Source: Caprella mutica
Lineage: Eukaryota > Arthropoda > Malacostraca > Amphipoda > Caprellidae
Assembly: GCA_947561585.1 (NCBI GenBank)
Contig: CANNZV010001192.1
Span: 124,001 to 188,000 of the forward strand
Direction of reading: 5' to 3'
DNA: 64,000 nucleotides
Position 1 is the stretch's first letter. Each line of letters begins with the position of its first letter. A model generated the notes under the pieces. It did not search any database, had not been told where the DNA came from, and saw only the letters and a list, made by a program, of their open reading frames with translations. The position numbers and the translations under genes were made by a program. Positions 24,354 to 35,560 of this stretch are shown here, one piece after another.

Positions 24354-25989
24354 GTGATTGTTAAGGCTCGGACATTGGGGCATTTATAAGTTAAATGCCA
24401 CTAGCGCTCATAATGCTCCAAACGCTATAAACGCCCCATATTGCTCAAAACGCCCCAAAATGCTCCATATGTACTCTGGTTGACTTCAATTGCGCACCAA
24501 GATTGAGTAATGTCAAATAACTGTATCATTCTTACCGGGTGGACAACTGCACTTTTAAGTGTATTTAATGGTTCATAGAGCTTAAACGTGAATGATCGAA
24601 CTAATTTCACATAGTTATCTGCCAGTGATTAATGAGACTGTTTATTTATGTAGCCTTTTTAATTTATACATTTCTTTCCCCATCCTTCATATTACCAATA
24701 ATTAGTTCGTATAAATCTACTTAAACTAAAAATAGATTAAAATACGAATTTGATATTGATAGAGAGATAGCTTCAGTGAAATACCAGGGCATGTGTTTGT
24801 GTCCTATTGCCTAGGTACAGTCAAATAAATTGTATCCGTATTTATTTTTTGATAGTTAACTAATTTCAAATGTTGAAGAGAAATCATATTACAGGTAGAG
24901 CTCGTGAAGGTCGGGCAAAAAAATATCCGTTCTATAAGGGCCATGTAGCTCTTACAATGACATCTTTAAATTATATGGATTAACAAATATATTCTATGTC
25001 TACCATCAATCTAGTCATGCATTGATTAAGTTAATGTATTGTTGTTCAGTTTTTTTAATGATTTAATTTTGTTACCCTTTTCTTATACATTTTCTTTGAT
25101 TAGAAAAGTTCTATAAAAATTAAAAAGAGGTGTAACTATTCTAATAGTAACCCTAGATTTTCACGTAATTCATATCTATTTAGTTACAAATATCTTTGTT
25201 TTATTTTATATACCTTATTTTTTCGTACATTTGTTTGAGTAAGTAAATACAGGGTTGAATTTTTTGCAAGGCATAGTGAAGAAACCAGACTGAAATATTT
25301 CCCGAATTGACTCCCTAAGATGTTTCCCGCTATGCTAGTGCCCCTGTTACTTCCACAGAAGTAGATATTATTCTTTTTATTGAAATATGTGGTCTCAGAT
25401 ACACGATGAAGGGTCAAAAAATTGTTAAAGAAGTAATGGTTTTATCTTGTTAATATGGGTTAACTTTCACATTCTTACAAAACTTCAACAACATGTGATG
25501 CTAGAATTTTCTGTAACATTATAGACTCGATATAGATTCCATACGTTCGTTTTGGTTTCAACATTTATTGTTCTTTTTCTTATGTTTTTTCAAGTATTGC
25601 ACAATACTTTTGAGCCTTACATATTTACATAATGATTTTTCAAAATGAATTATTGATCGATAAAAATTAAAGATAATTCTTGTGTATCTTTCATCCAAAA
25701 ACTCTTCAAAAAACAAAACCTCGTTAAAATTCTTACTTTGATAAGTAACACGCTTTTTCTTTCGGTGCATGAAGCACTCAAAAAACTGCCTCAAATGCAC
25801 CAATAACTGTTCCCAAATGCCCCGATTAGTGCTTCAAATGCTCCGATAAGTGCCCCAAATGCCCCGATAAGTGCCCCAAATGCTCTTTTCTATCGCTCCT
25901 ACTGCACATTTATAGCGCTACAAGTGCTCGTTTTGACCGCTACTACTGCTCTTTTTTAAGTGCCCCAATGTCCTAGCACTAGTGATTGT
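24354..25989. mobile_element. Non-autonomous hAT-type element, copy 2 (with 8-bp TSD)
   Basis: The element spans 24362-25981 (1,620 bp) between perfect 8-bp repeats GTGATTGT (24354-24361 and 25982-25989). It is nearly collinear with copy 1 in the same orientation; short indels include a gap relative to copy 1 near 25027 and the loss of one CTCCATTATG unit near 24417. Different TSDs show independent insertions, not a segmental duplication. Confidence 0.9.
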
Positions 25990-26220
25990 CTTCCAGAGTC
26001 TAAATTGAAAAAATAGGCCAGGAAAATTCAAGCAGGGTCAGGGAAAAGTCCAGGTGGGGAAAAGTTTTGCGAGGAATAGTCCAGTTCCCAGCTAAAGTAG
26101 TAACACCAGAAGACAGAGAATAGAGTTACACAAGCTTACAGGAATTAGCAGTAAAGTAAGCAACTAACATCGTTCCAAGTAAAGGAGATTGAGGTTATCC
26201 GAAGGGAACCGACACCTTTA
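25990..26220. other. Short spacer, no gene seen
   Basis: A moderately GC-rich stretch at 26010-26100 (GGGTCAGGGAAAAGTCCAGG) has no identified origin. Confidence 0.35.
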
Positions 26221-26395
26221 CAATTGAACATAACGCATTCCCCTGTTTTCAACATAACCCATTTACCTGCTGTTGAACATAACGCATTTACCTGCTATTG
26301 AACATAACTCATAACCCTGATATTGAACATAACTCATTCACCTGTTATTAAACGTAACTCATTCACCTGTTATTGAACATAACTCTTTAATGATA
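26221..26395. repeat. 26-29-bp tandem repeat
   Basis: About six units of TTGAACATAACTCATTCACC followed by TGTTA or similar, with variants CGCATT and CTGATA. Confidence 0.8.
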
Positions 26396-26399
26396 ACAA

Positions 26400-27280
26400 A
26401 AACAGTAAATAAGAAGCTGAAGTGCATATTATTATTTACATAATAAAATATGAACATCCATAAATATAAAAGTAAAATCAAATTCGATTGGATATATCTA
26501 TTTGGTATTCAAAAACTAACAGATACTCCTATCCAATATAAAGTACATTAAAAAGTATTCAAATTAAATTCAGTTAATATTTTTATAGTCGAATGAGTCA
26601 GTTATACGAATATAAATCTTCATCATGAGATTGAATTGAAGCCCTTGTTGAAATGATTTACCATCTTTCTTTGCGTGCACATTCCATTAGCATTGTAAGG
26701 GAAACATGAAAAGTAAACTCTTCGGATGCTGAGAGCAAATTAAATACTTATTATGATAATTAGAGTTGATTGCAGATAATAAAAATTGAATTTCGATACA
26801 GTACGTACCAGGTTTTGTTAATTAGCTGGAGTGGTGTGACGTGTAATATTTTAACAGACAATTCTGAAATATATGTTCTAAAATGTCTTGTAAATAAAAA
26901 TTAAGGACGTAAATATGCAAAGGTTTATCTATTAAAAAACCCATTCAATTAAGTAAACTGTAATATTTCCGGCAAATTATCTCCAATCAATATCCCAGTA
27001 ATTCCCAAACTGTGCACCCTGCCGCACTTATGCGACACAAGGGTTTTATAGGCACACTTTGATGTATTCCTAAGATTCAGCTGTTTGACCCAAAAAAATA
27101 TTATAACTCCATTTTCTTATTCGTTGTTTCATTATTATATATTGGAGAGTTATTAATTATTTTTCTTACAACTAGCCATTGTTTTGTAAATATTGCACAC
27201 GTTCAAAATTTGTACCAAACTCCAAAATGTATTTTTGTAATTAACTGAATTATGATATATTAGCTCTTTTTAATAATATA
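26400..27280. other. AT-rich DNA, no gene seen
   Basis: No ORF or repeat of note. Confidence 0.45.
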
Positions 27281-27761
27281 GAGGGTTCACACAGAGAAAG
27301 GATTAGTTGAATCAAATCAAATTTGATTTGTTTTGACTCATAAGAATGGATCATTTTTGCGCCTACCTACGTGGTTAGTTGCCGGTAAGTAGTTAAACTG
27401 ACGTTGGTTAAAACAAAACAGTCGTTTTGACTCACTCCTAAACTTAAGAAAAGCAGCGCCAACTCGCATAGTAAGTTAATTTATACACCAACATATTTCA
27501 ACATATTTATACACCAACATGTTTCAACATATTTTGAAATTCTCAAAAAAGTAACTTTTAACTCTCATAGTAAGTTGATTCAATCTATAAAATTAATTGA
27601 ATTAACTAATATTTGATGACACACCATGTCATGGTTGTTTTAACACACATGAAAACATGAATAAAGTCCAACCAACTCACATAATAAATTGATTCAAAAC
27701 ATAAATTGGTGACCCATGTGACATGACCACATTGGTTGTATTTTTTTCTCTCTGTGTACTA
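27281..27761. mobile_element. Possible MITE with CACAGAGA ends
   Basis: Left CACACAGAGAAA (about 27289) is matched inversely by TTTCTCTCTGTGTA near 27745-27758, both next to TATA. The interior repeats an ACTCATAGTAAGTTGATTCA-like motif three to four times. TIR identity is partial. Confidence 0.4.
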
Positions 27762-27804
27762 TATACACTATTTTTGAGAGTATAGCTTATTACTGATCAA
27801 GCAA

Positions 27805-28786
27805 TAGCAAAAGGGTTCTAGGTAAATTGCTCGAAAACAATTGCTCGAAAGACAATTGCTCGAAAAACAATTGCTCGAATGAACAATTGCTCGAAAGAAC
27901 AATAATTGCTCGAAAAACAATTGCTCGATAAACAATAGCTCGAACGAACAATTGCTCGAATGAACAATTGCTCGAATTATCAAATTGCTCGAATGATCAA
28001 AATTGCTCGAATTACAAAATTGCACAGTTTTCGATTTTATAAAAGTCAGTTATTCATGAAGTGGAGCTGCACCTAACAATCCTTGTTTCTCTTTAGTAAT
28101 TGAACATTATTCATTCTATAAATGATTTTAATTATTACTCATTCTGCATAATCTTTTTTTTTTTGGACCGTTTGTATCATCTCGTATGTAACATGTGAAT
28201 TGGAATCATGTGGTGAATCACTACTATCCATGTTTTTTTATCATAAAACCCGATTATTTTTAGATTTATTTAAACTTTGAGTTATTTCACCTGCCACATA
28301 CAGATAGGCTAGTAATAAATAAGTATTCGGGTTTTATGATTAAAAAAAACATGGATAGTAGTGATTCACCACATGATTCCAATTCACATGTTACATACGA
28401 GAGGACACAAACGGTCTAAAAAAAAGGTTATGCAGAATGAGTAATAATTAAAATCATTTATAGAATGTTTAATGATCAATTACTAAAAAGAAACAAACAT
28501 TGTTAGGTGCAGCTCCACTTCATGAATAACTGACTTTTATAAAATCGAAAACTGTGCAATTTTGTAATTCGAGCAATTTTGATCATTCGAGCAATTTGAT
28601 AATTCGAGCAATTGTTCATTCGAGCAATTGTTCGTTCGAGCAATTGTTTTTCGAGCAATTGTCTTTCGAGCAATTGTTCTTTCGAGCAATTGTTCATTCG
28701 AGCAATTGTTTTTCGAGCAATTGTTTTCGAGCAATTGTCTTTCGAGCAAATTGTTTTCGAGCAATTTACCAGCTACCTAGCAAAAG
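27805..28786. mobile_element. Fold-back element with TTGCTCGAA repeats and 9-bp TSD
   Basis: The element spans 27814-28777 (964 bp) between perfect 9-bp repeats TAGCAAAAG (27805-27813 and 28778-28786). Nearly the whole element is a giant palindrome, with arms of about 450 bp around a short unpaired centre near 28265-28325. The outer 200 bp of each arm is an array of 13-16-bp units (ACAATTGCTCGAA variants). The 9-bp TSD and repeat-built arms match Foldback-type elements. It encodes no transposase; ORFs in the arms are repeat translations. Confidence 0.9.
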
Positions 28787-30278
28787 CCATATACTGCAGT
28801 CGCTACACCATTCGTCACTACCAAAGGAGATATTAACGGTGTTATTTGGAACTTTGCTGGAAGTCCAACTCCCATTTAACTAAGACGAGCATTTAGATCT
28901 TTTCAGAGAGACCATGGAGAGACAACAGGAAAACAGAAAAACAACACTAGCCAAATTAAAGAAACCACAAACTCCCTACGATTTTATTAAATTGCATTCC
29001 AAACATCCTACAAGCATCCAACTCAGGTACACAATCAATAAAGAAATCATTTCTTAAATTACTTTAATATACTATTTTATGGTTATAGCATTCAAAGAGT
29101 ATTATAACTATTAGATTATCGAAATCCAACTCTTAAAATTCTAACTGAACACATTATAAGTTTCACTCTGATCTTTGATTTAAAGAAGCAAACTCCTCTT
29201 AAAACCTTCGATCACTACTTCAAAACAACACTAAAATTATCCACATCATTCGAGTATTTGGTTCACTTAGTACTTCATGTTTTTACGATTCAAAGTGGAT
29301 AACTACTTATTTTTTTTCTAAACATTTCAATTGTATAGCGGCAAAGCTATCTACAATTATGGGAATATTGTATCATATTCGTACTATCACTCCTTTGTCT
29401 GTTTATTTCACATATTGTTTATTAGCGTGGTTAAATGCTAGTTTTACACACATTAATGTCATTTTGCTCTTGCAGACACTTGCAATTAGAATAATAACAA
29501 ACAGTATTTATTTGGATCATACATAATTTCAAATTGAATGGAACTTATTCAATTAATTATACAAATAACTCATATAACACACGAAATCGTGGCGCTGCAA
29601 TCCCTTATTTTCAGCGTTTCTCTCAATGTCAAAGATCTTTGAACTTTATAGGAACAAACTTTCGGACGAGATAAAAATATAATTAAAAAAATTGCACTGC
29701 TATAGCTAAATTTAAAACTATGCTGAAAACTCATTATATTGATGATTACATATAATACTGTTCTCTAAATTTACTTGTCATTTATATCTGTATTTAAATT
29801 TTGTTTCGTATTAAAAATTACTATTCCCATTTACAGGTAATTAAAGCTCTTACAGAGGACGATCTTCGAGCGTGCACCCACGTCCTACAAAGTATACAAA
29901 TCGGTCGTTCTACCAGACTGCAGATCGCTATAACGACCTTTTTCAATTATATCCTTTAACATATTTTTTTCCGTCTACCAAAAATCTAGTCAAACATTTA
30001 TTATACTCAGAGGTATTACAATATTACAATCAACACTTTAATGTATTGTTTTCAGATTTTTTTACCCTTAGTTACCCTTTCCCCATAAAATTTATTTGAT
30101 TAGAAAATTTCTATAGAAAATCAAAAGAGGTGTAACTATTCTATATTAGTTAGAATAGTTACAGATATACCTACCATACTATTTTGTACATTTATATTAC
30201 TAAGTTATTGAAATATCATAAGATTTTAATTAAAATTTTCCTATGAAAATAATCTGAGATTGTTCACCTTCATTAGTG
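28787..30278. other. AT-rich DNA, no gene seen
   Basis: Segments near 29960-30140 resemble parts of the hAT element interior (TCTACCAAAAATCTAGTCA, AAAAGAGGTGTAACTATTCT), so a degraded, truncated relative of that element is likely here. Confidence 0.45.
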
Positions 30279-30936
30279 TTTCCTTGAAGGTTTACGTGAC
30301 CGGTAATTTGATCCCTGGTAATTTGGTCCCCTGGTAATTTGATCCCCGGTAAATGGACCCAGGTAATTTGGCCCCCAGTAATTTGGTCCCCGGTAAGATG
30401 AACCCCCGTAATTTGCCCCTGGTAATTTGATTCTGTTTTTGTAATTCATGACTTAATTTACTTATTGGATATACATACACTATGTTTAATTCGTCGCCGT
30501 ATTTTCCATTTCACACTATTTCATATTAAAAATTAATTTAATTTTTCATTTCGTCTAGTAATTCGTCATAGTATCCATTTCTTCCAAAATTTTCCCGTAT
30601 TAAATTAAACAATATATACAAAACTTGGTATCTGCAATTCAAATTATTTTTCTGATGAATTTGTAAGTAATCTTATATCATTGTCAAACAAATTATTCCA
30701 CAGTTTGAAATAAAAATTTCAACATTTGAAAAAATGAACACAAATAATTAATAAAATAGTATCAAATCTTGGTATTAAGAATACGAGTAATTTATTATAT
30801 AGAGCATAAATATGTAATTATTGTTGTCATTATTTTAGTCTTTGATAGAGCGTAATACATATTTGATTTTTAATATAATTTCGTATCCGGGGTTCAAATT
30901 ATCGGGGATCAAATTATCTAGCACTCTTTTCCTTGA
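30279..30936. mobile_element. Fold-back-type element with GGTAATTTGATCCCC repeats
   Basis: The left arm (30301-30435) holds about nine 15-18-bp GGTAATTTGATCCCC variants. The right end has two inverted units (CGGGGTTCAAATTATC, CGGGGATCAAATTATC). Candidate 9-bp TSD TTTCCTTGA occurs at 30279-30287 and 30928-30936, giving an element of 640 bp (30288-30927). The arms are very unequal, so the right array may have contracted. Confidence 0.6.
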
Positions 30937-31084
30937 CATGTACTGGGCGTTGTACGAGATTTACCTGTACTATAATTATGCTACTTGTGTGTCAAATAAA
31001 TGATTCTGATCTAAATGGTACACCTTAGGTTGCAATTTTCAAATAACCGTTTGCCCAAAAAGTAAATTTAAACTTCATAAAGGC

Positions 31085-32771
31085 TTGAACGATGGTGTGA
31101 AGCCGTTTCGTCGACAGACGTTTCATTGACAGACATTTCGTCGACAGGAATTTTCGTCGACAAGACGTTTTGTCGACAAATTTTCATAAAGGGGATATCA
31201 ATGCTTTCTAATGTTTCAAAACATGTACTTTGACAGAATAATGTATCAAATGATCAAATTACAAAATAGAATAATGGTAAGGAGGAAAACTATTCAATAT
31301 ATTCCAATCGTTTTTCTGACTTTAACACTAAACCAAAACTATTCAATATTAACGAATTATTTTAAAGTAATTTAATAATTTTGGGTCAAGTTACGTTTGT
31401 GATATTAAAAAATTAAAACAATTTCCTTTCAATAATTTACGTTTCATCTATCTATACTAATAATGTCCTTTGTGTGTTTATTTATTTGGTGTCCGCTTTT
31501 ACACGACGGGTATTAAACATGAAGAATGTAACTATGATACGCACGGGAATATATTGACTTGATATTTAAATTTCCTTTTTCTATTCAATTTTTAAATCTA
31601 TATCATCAATAAAATAAATTAGACTATGCAGAAAATTTGATTTTAATTTAATTCATTAAAAGTAAGCTAATAACAGGTAATGAATTGGTATTGGTGATGA
31701 CCCGTTATTTTTAACGGGAAAGTACACTAGTACTATAATAAAAGATGCGTCCGTCCGTGTGTCACAATTTTATAGGGAAAACAAATCCTTTGTGGCAGTA
31801 TCATGACTACGGGCTACAATAATATTGACACTAATTACTTGAAAATTTTATTCCATCTTTTGGCTTTCGAAAGATTTTTCTGTTTAATCAGAATATTGGT
31901 ACAATGATACTACATGAATTCGAATGTAATTTATATTCAATAACAGGCACTGTACTAGTTAAAATATGCTTTATATCATCGGATTTGTAAATGACAAGTA
32001 ATTTTCAGTTGGAAAATTCCAACTGTTCGCCTACTGCAGGGTTTTCTGTAATTGAGTGGTAATACTAGATAAAAAGTCAAGATTTAATATTAAAAACTCG
32101 CCGTTGAATGTTTACCGATCTTTAAGTTATTATTTTAACAAAAAGTGATTTTTTGAAACCTTCAAACCAGTAGTTAGTTTTAAAATAAAAAAAGTTCAGA
32201 GTTATCGAACGATATCCCATCTTCAAATTTGTGATCCTCCAAGAAAAATATGAGTTTATTACATAATATTGTAGAACTAATAAAAAATTATTAATATTTT
32301 TAAAATACTCTAAACGACACCTTTACCCGAGCAAACACGGCAAGATACTACTAAGCAGTTGTGACACAAGGCTACTTATTGACAAAAAAATAAATTTAAA
32401 AATGCTCTTTGTGTGTGTATACAGTCATTTAGATTTAAATGATTTCTTTATTTGATGCGATATATATTTTATAGTTTGGTCTTACATAATCCATTTTTTC
32501 AAATTACTTTAAAATAATTTGTTATTATTGAATAGTTTTAGTTCAGTATTAAAGTAGACAAGCAATTGAAATTTATATGATAGTTTTTCCTTACCAGTAC
32601 TCTATCTCATAATTTGATCGTGTGATACATTATTCTGTTAAAGTACATGTTTTGTAACATTAGAGTGTGTTGATATCTATTTTACGAAAATTTGTCGACG
32701 AAAAGTCCAGTCGACGAAAAGTCCTGTCGACGAAAAGTCCTGTCGACGAATCGTCTGTCAACCTGAACAAT
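31085..32771. mobile_element. Fold-back-type element with GTCGACGAAAA repeats
   Basis: The left arm near 31106-31180 carries TTTCGTCGACAGACG-type units. The right arm near 32690-32760 carries GTCGACGAAAAGTCCTGTC inverted. Arm homology continues inward for about 250 bp (for example AATAATGTATCAAATGATCA on the left against its diverged inverse near 32615-32640). The flanks TTGAACGAT (31085) and CTGAACAAT (32763) are an imperfect 9-bp TSD candidate. The interior (31440-31960) holds TCTATACTAATAATG and ACTATAATAAAAGATGCGTC, resembling the ends of other, possibly Helitron-like, insertions. Confidence 0.65.
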
Positions 32772-33332
32772 AATGAAATACCTGAATTGTTTTCTCGTTT
32801 TGTAAATATTTTTCCTCTAACTTCAATAAAGATGTTTCAATGTTTCTATTAACAAGACTTTTCTCTATGAGTAAAGTCACTATATATAATATGGATAAAT
32901 GAGAAATAAACATGGGGCTATAATTCAATACCAGACAGGAGCACAAACAATTATTGTTCTTCTTTAAATCTGACTGCCTGAAGGTCGGAACAGATACTTT
33001 GATTATAAAAAGATGTGTGATAACAATGACTTTGATATTATTTCAAGGTTAGAAACATTTGTTATTTCTAATACATAATACAGTGATAGTTTGATAAAGC
33101 ATATCACAGTGGGTCACTATTATGTGAGTTTGACTACCAATAACTTCATTATGAATATAACAGAGCAGTACCTTTTTCCCTAACTACTCAGATGAGTTTC
33201 TGCTCACAAATATTTCGAGCATTCAGGATGTGATGCTGAAATGTTTTATTTACTTTGAAAATAATTTAGAAAACTATTCTATGAAAACTGAATCACAGAA
33301 AATTCTTCATAACTGTGAATATTGTCCGCTAG
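32772..33332. other. AT-rich DNA upstream of the GPCR exon
   Basis: No upstream exon was recognised. The sequence just before 33333 (GTCCGCTAG) could be a weak splice acceptor. Confidence 0.4.
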
Positions 33333-33638
33333 CTGAGTGAGTCAGAACTGAAAATTCTGTACTCCGACTCCACGTGTCTGAGTCTCTCTTATGGTCCACT
33401 GATATGTCTCTTCTATTCACTGTTGTTCGTGCTAGGAGTGCTGGGCAATGTGATAGTCCTGTGGAGTGTATTTTTCGGAGGTAAGGCTTTGTCCTCAGTG
33501 ATGCACCTCTTCATTGCCAACCTTGCTCTTGGTGACCTCTGAATGGTACTCTTTTGCGTACCTTTCTCTTCGATGTACATAGTGCTGCAGTACTGGCCTT
33601 TCGGTTACGCAATGTGCATGATCGTATCTTATCTTCAG
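33333..33638 (+). pseudogene. Rhodopsin-family GPCR exon (TM1-TM3 region) with an in-frame TGA
   Basis: A 102-codon frame ends at a good splice donor (CAG/GTAAGT, GT at 33639). It encodes TM1 with the class A signature GVLGNVIVLW, TM2 with HLFIANLALGD (the N-L-A-x-x-D motif), then CVPFSSMYIVLQYWPFG and a Cys before TM3 (YAMCMIVSYLQ). WPFG and the paired Cys are typical of peptide receptors of the galanin/allatostatin/NPY-like group. The ligand cannot be named. An in-frame TGA at 33540-33542 follows LALGDL directly, where Leu or Trp is common. Sequence on both sides is otherwise intact. No second exon was found downstream. It is probably a young pseudogene, a sequencing error or a recoded codon. 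Confidence 0.75.
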
Positions 33639-35280
33639 GTAAGTACATCATAAAACAATAATTTGTACTGTATTTTTAGGTACCGGAGATACGCCTTCTG
33701 CTGGTGGGTGAGCCAATAAATGACAATGCCATGCAATGGTAAAATATATTCCAATGCAGCACTGCTTCATGCGGCAATAATGTCCCTATATTGTTACACT
33801 AATGGAAAAGTTGTAATAATATTGAGGAAATATTACTACAACAATCATTGTTACTTGGATTCTTCTATACAGTATTGATAACAATAGCTTTTAAATTAAA
33901 TACTGAATAGGGGAGGGAAGTTAGCATCAAATTCAATTTTTTTTAGAAAACCGTAGAATTTGATTCAGCTTTTCCTGGTGAAATCACGTTCAGACAGTAG
34001 TTTGATAACTTTAATTTAAAATTTTCATCAAAGATTTTCATATCTCATCAGAAGAAGAGAATAAAGTTTGTACTTCGCTTAAAAAGGTAACCCTCGGATA
34101 TAATCACTTGCTGAAGTATGCATTTATATCATATTAGCTATAATATATTTCAGCAAACTAAAACTACACAGAATATTCACAGCAGAACAACCTTACACAG
34201 AAGGCCATCATACATTACTTAATTATGATATTAAATTATTTTCTAGAGATTATTTATTATTCTTGCATCACTAACATCAATTCGGAGGCGAAACTACAAC
34301 ATTATTTTTTGTTCAAATAGGATCTCCACTTTCCGAAAACGAAATACTATTCTGGGCTCTTTTCTCATTTGATGATATATGGTGTGGTTTTGGTTCTAGT
34401 CTGGGGTAGGGAAATAATAACGCAAGACATCTTCTTAATAAGATCCTCCATTGGACATCAATTTAGATACAGAGTTGAAGTCTATGCAGAGTACACTTTT
34501 AAAAGCTGTTATACTGATACACAAGGAGGTCTGAAGCTACCGCCTGGTAACATTACCGTAGCGTGGACCGCCTAATTGAAGATTGAATCTCGATTATTAG
34601 GCGACTTCAGTATTTATAGAATAGTTTGAATACAGGGAATTTCAACATTTGAAGAGAAAATTAACACACTAAAAGGTAGTTTAGACTATTAGTCACGCCA
34701 CAAGAAGTTATTTCCGTTAACAAAACAAAGGTAAAATTTACTTGACAGTCCTATTATTAAATAGCATAGGTAACTTCTTCACAATGCTTTTAAATGAATA
34801 TCATCTAATCCGTCGTATTACTTGTTATATCCATATCAGGCATTTTATTAGGCACTCCTAATCTAAGATCCTAAGATTTAAAATATTCTAAAAGTTAACA
34901 ATAATATTTCCTCAAAGACATTACAATAGAAATCTTAGATAATGATAATAATTATTTAAATTGAAATAATTAACTTTTAATTAGTAAACTTTAATGAAGA
35001 AGGTAATAAAATACCTTTAACATTCTATTTTTATTATATGTTTTTCTTAACCAAGTTGGGTATCCGTTCATTGATGTATTATTCAGTTATTCAATTAAGT
35101 AATTTTATTATATGTATCTAATTTTGCACTGATCAAATCTGAACAATTTTTTTATGTGCTACAACTCTAACAATAAGCTTTAACTAAACAATTTAATTAA
35201 TTTTAACTAATTTTAATCATCACATTATAATAAATTGATTGATTGAAAAATAATTAATTATAGTAAATAATTAAATTTGG
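33639..35280. other. AT-rich DNA after the GPCR exon
   Basis: A 68-codon ORF at 34369-34575 shows no receptor features. No matching downstream exon was seen. Confidence 0.4.
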
Positions 35281-35299
35281 CATTGATCTGATCTAAGTT

Positions 35300-35560
35300 C
35301 AATGTCAAGTTCAGTTATAACTCAAAATAACTCATCAGTTATAACTCAAATTCGGTCGAAGTTGAACTCAAATGACTTCAACTTAATCAAGTAAAGGTCA
35401 AGGTTATTTTTGACTAAAAAATATTCAATCATATTGCCTGATATTTTGTGGACGATTGGTCATTACCCAAGATTCAATTGATTAGATTTTGTGAGTGAGC
35501 GATCAAAGGTCCTTGTCTAGAGTCTAGATCATTTACAACTCCGGGATTATTGGATGGGTC
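35300..35560 (-). repeat. Reverse copy of the 19.3-kb interspersed element
   Basis: On the minus strand it contains ATAACCTTGACCTTTACTTG, GACCAATCGTCCACAAAATA and TCAGGCAATATGATTGAA, in the same order as at 19680-19780. It is diverged and truncated. Confidence 0.6.

Noticed and set aside
27768..28883. ORFs in the fold-back arms (SSNCFRAI-type)
   Set aside because: Translations of the short repeats, mirrored in both arms, with no independent protein character.
34369..34575. 68-codon ORF as a second GPCR exon
   Set aside because: No transmembrane pattern or receptor motif, and no suitable splice acceptor in the right phase.
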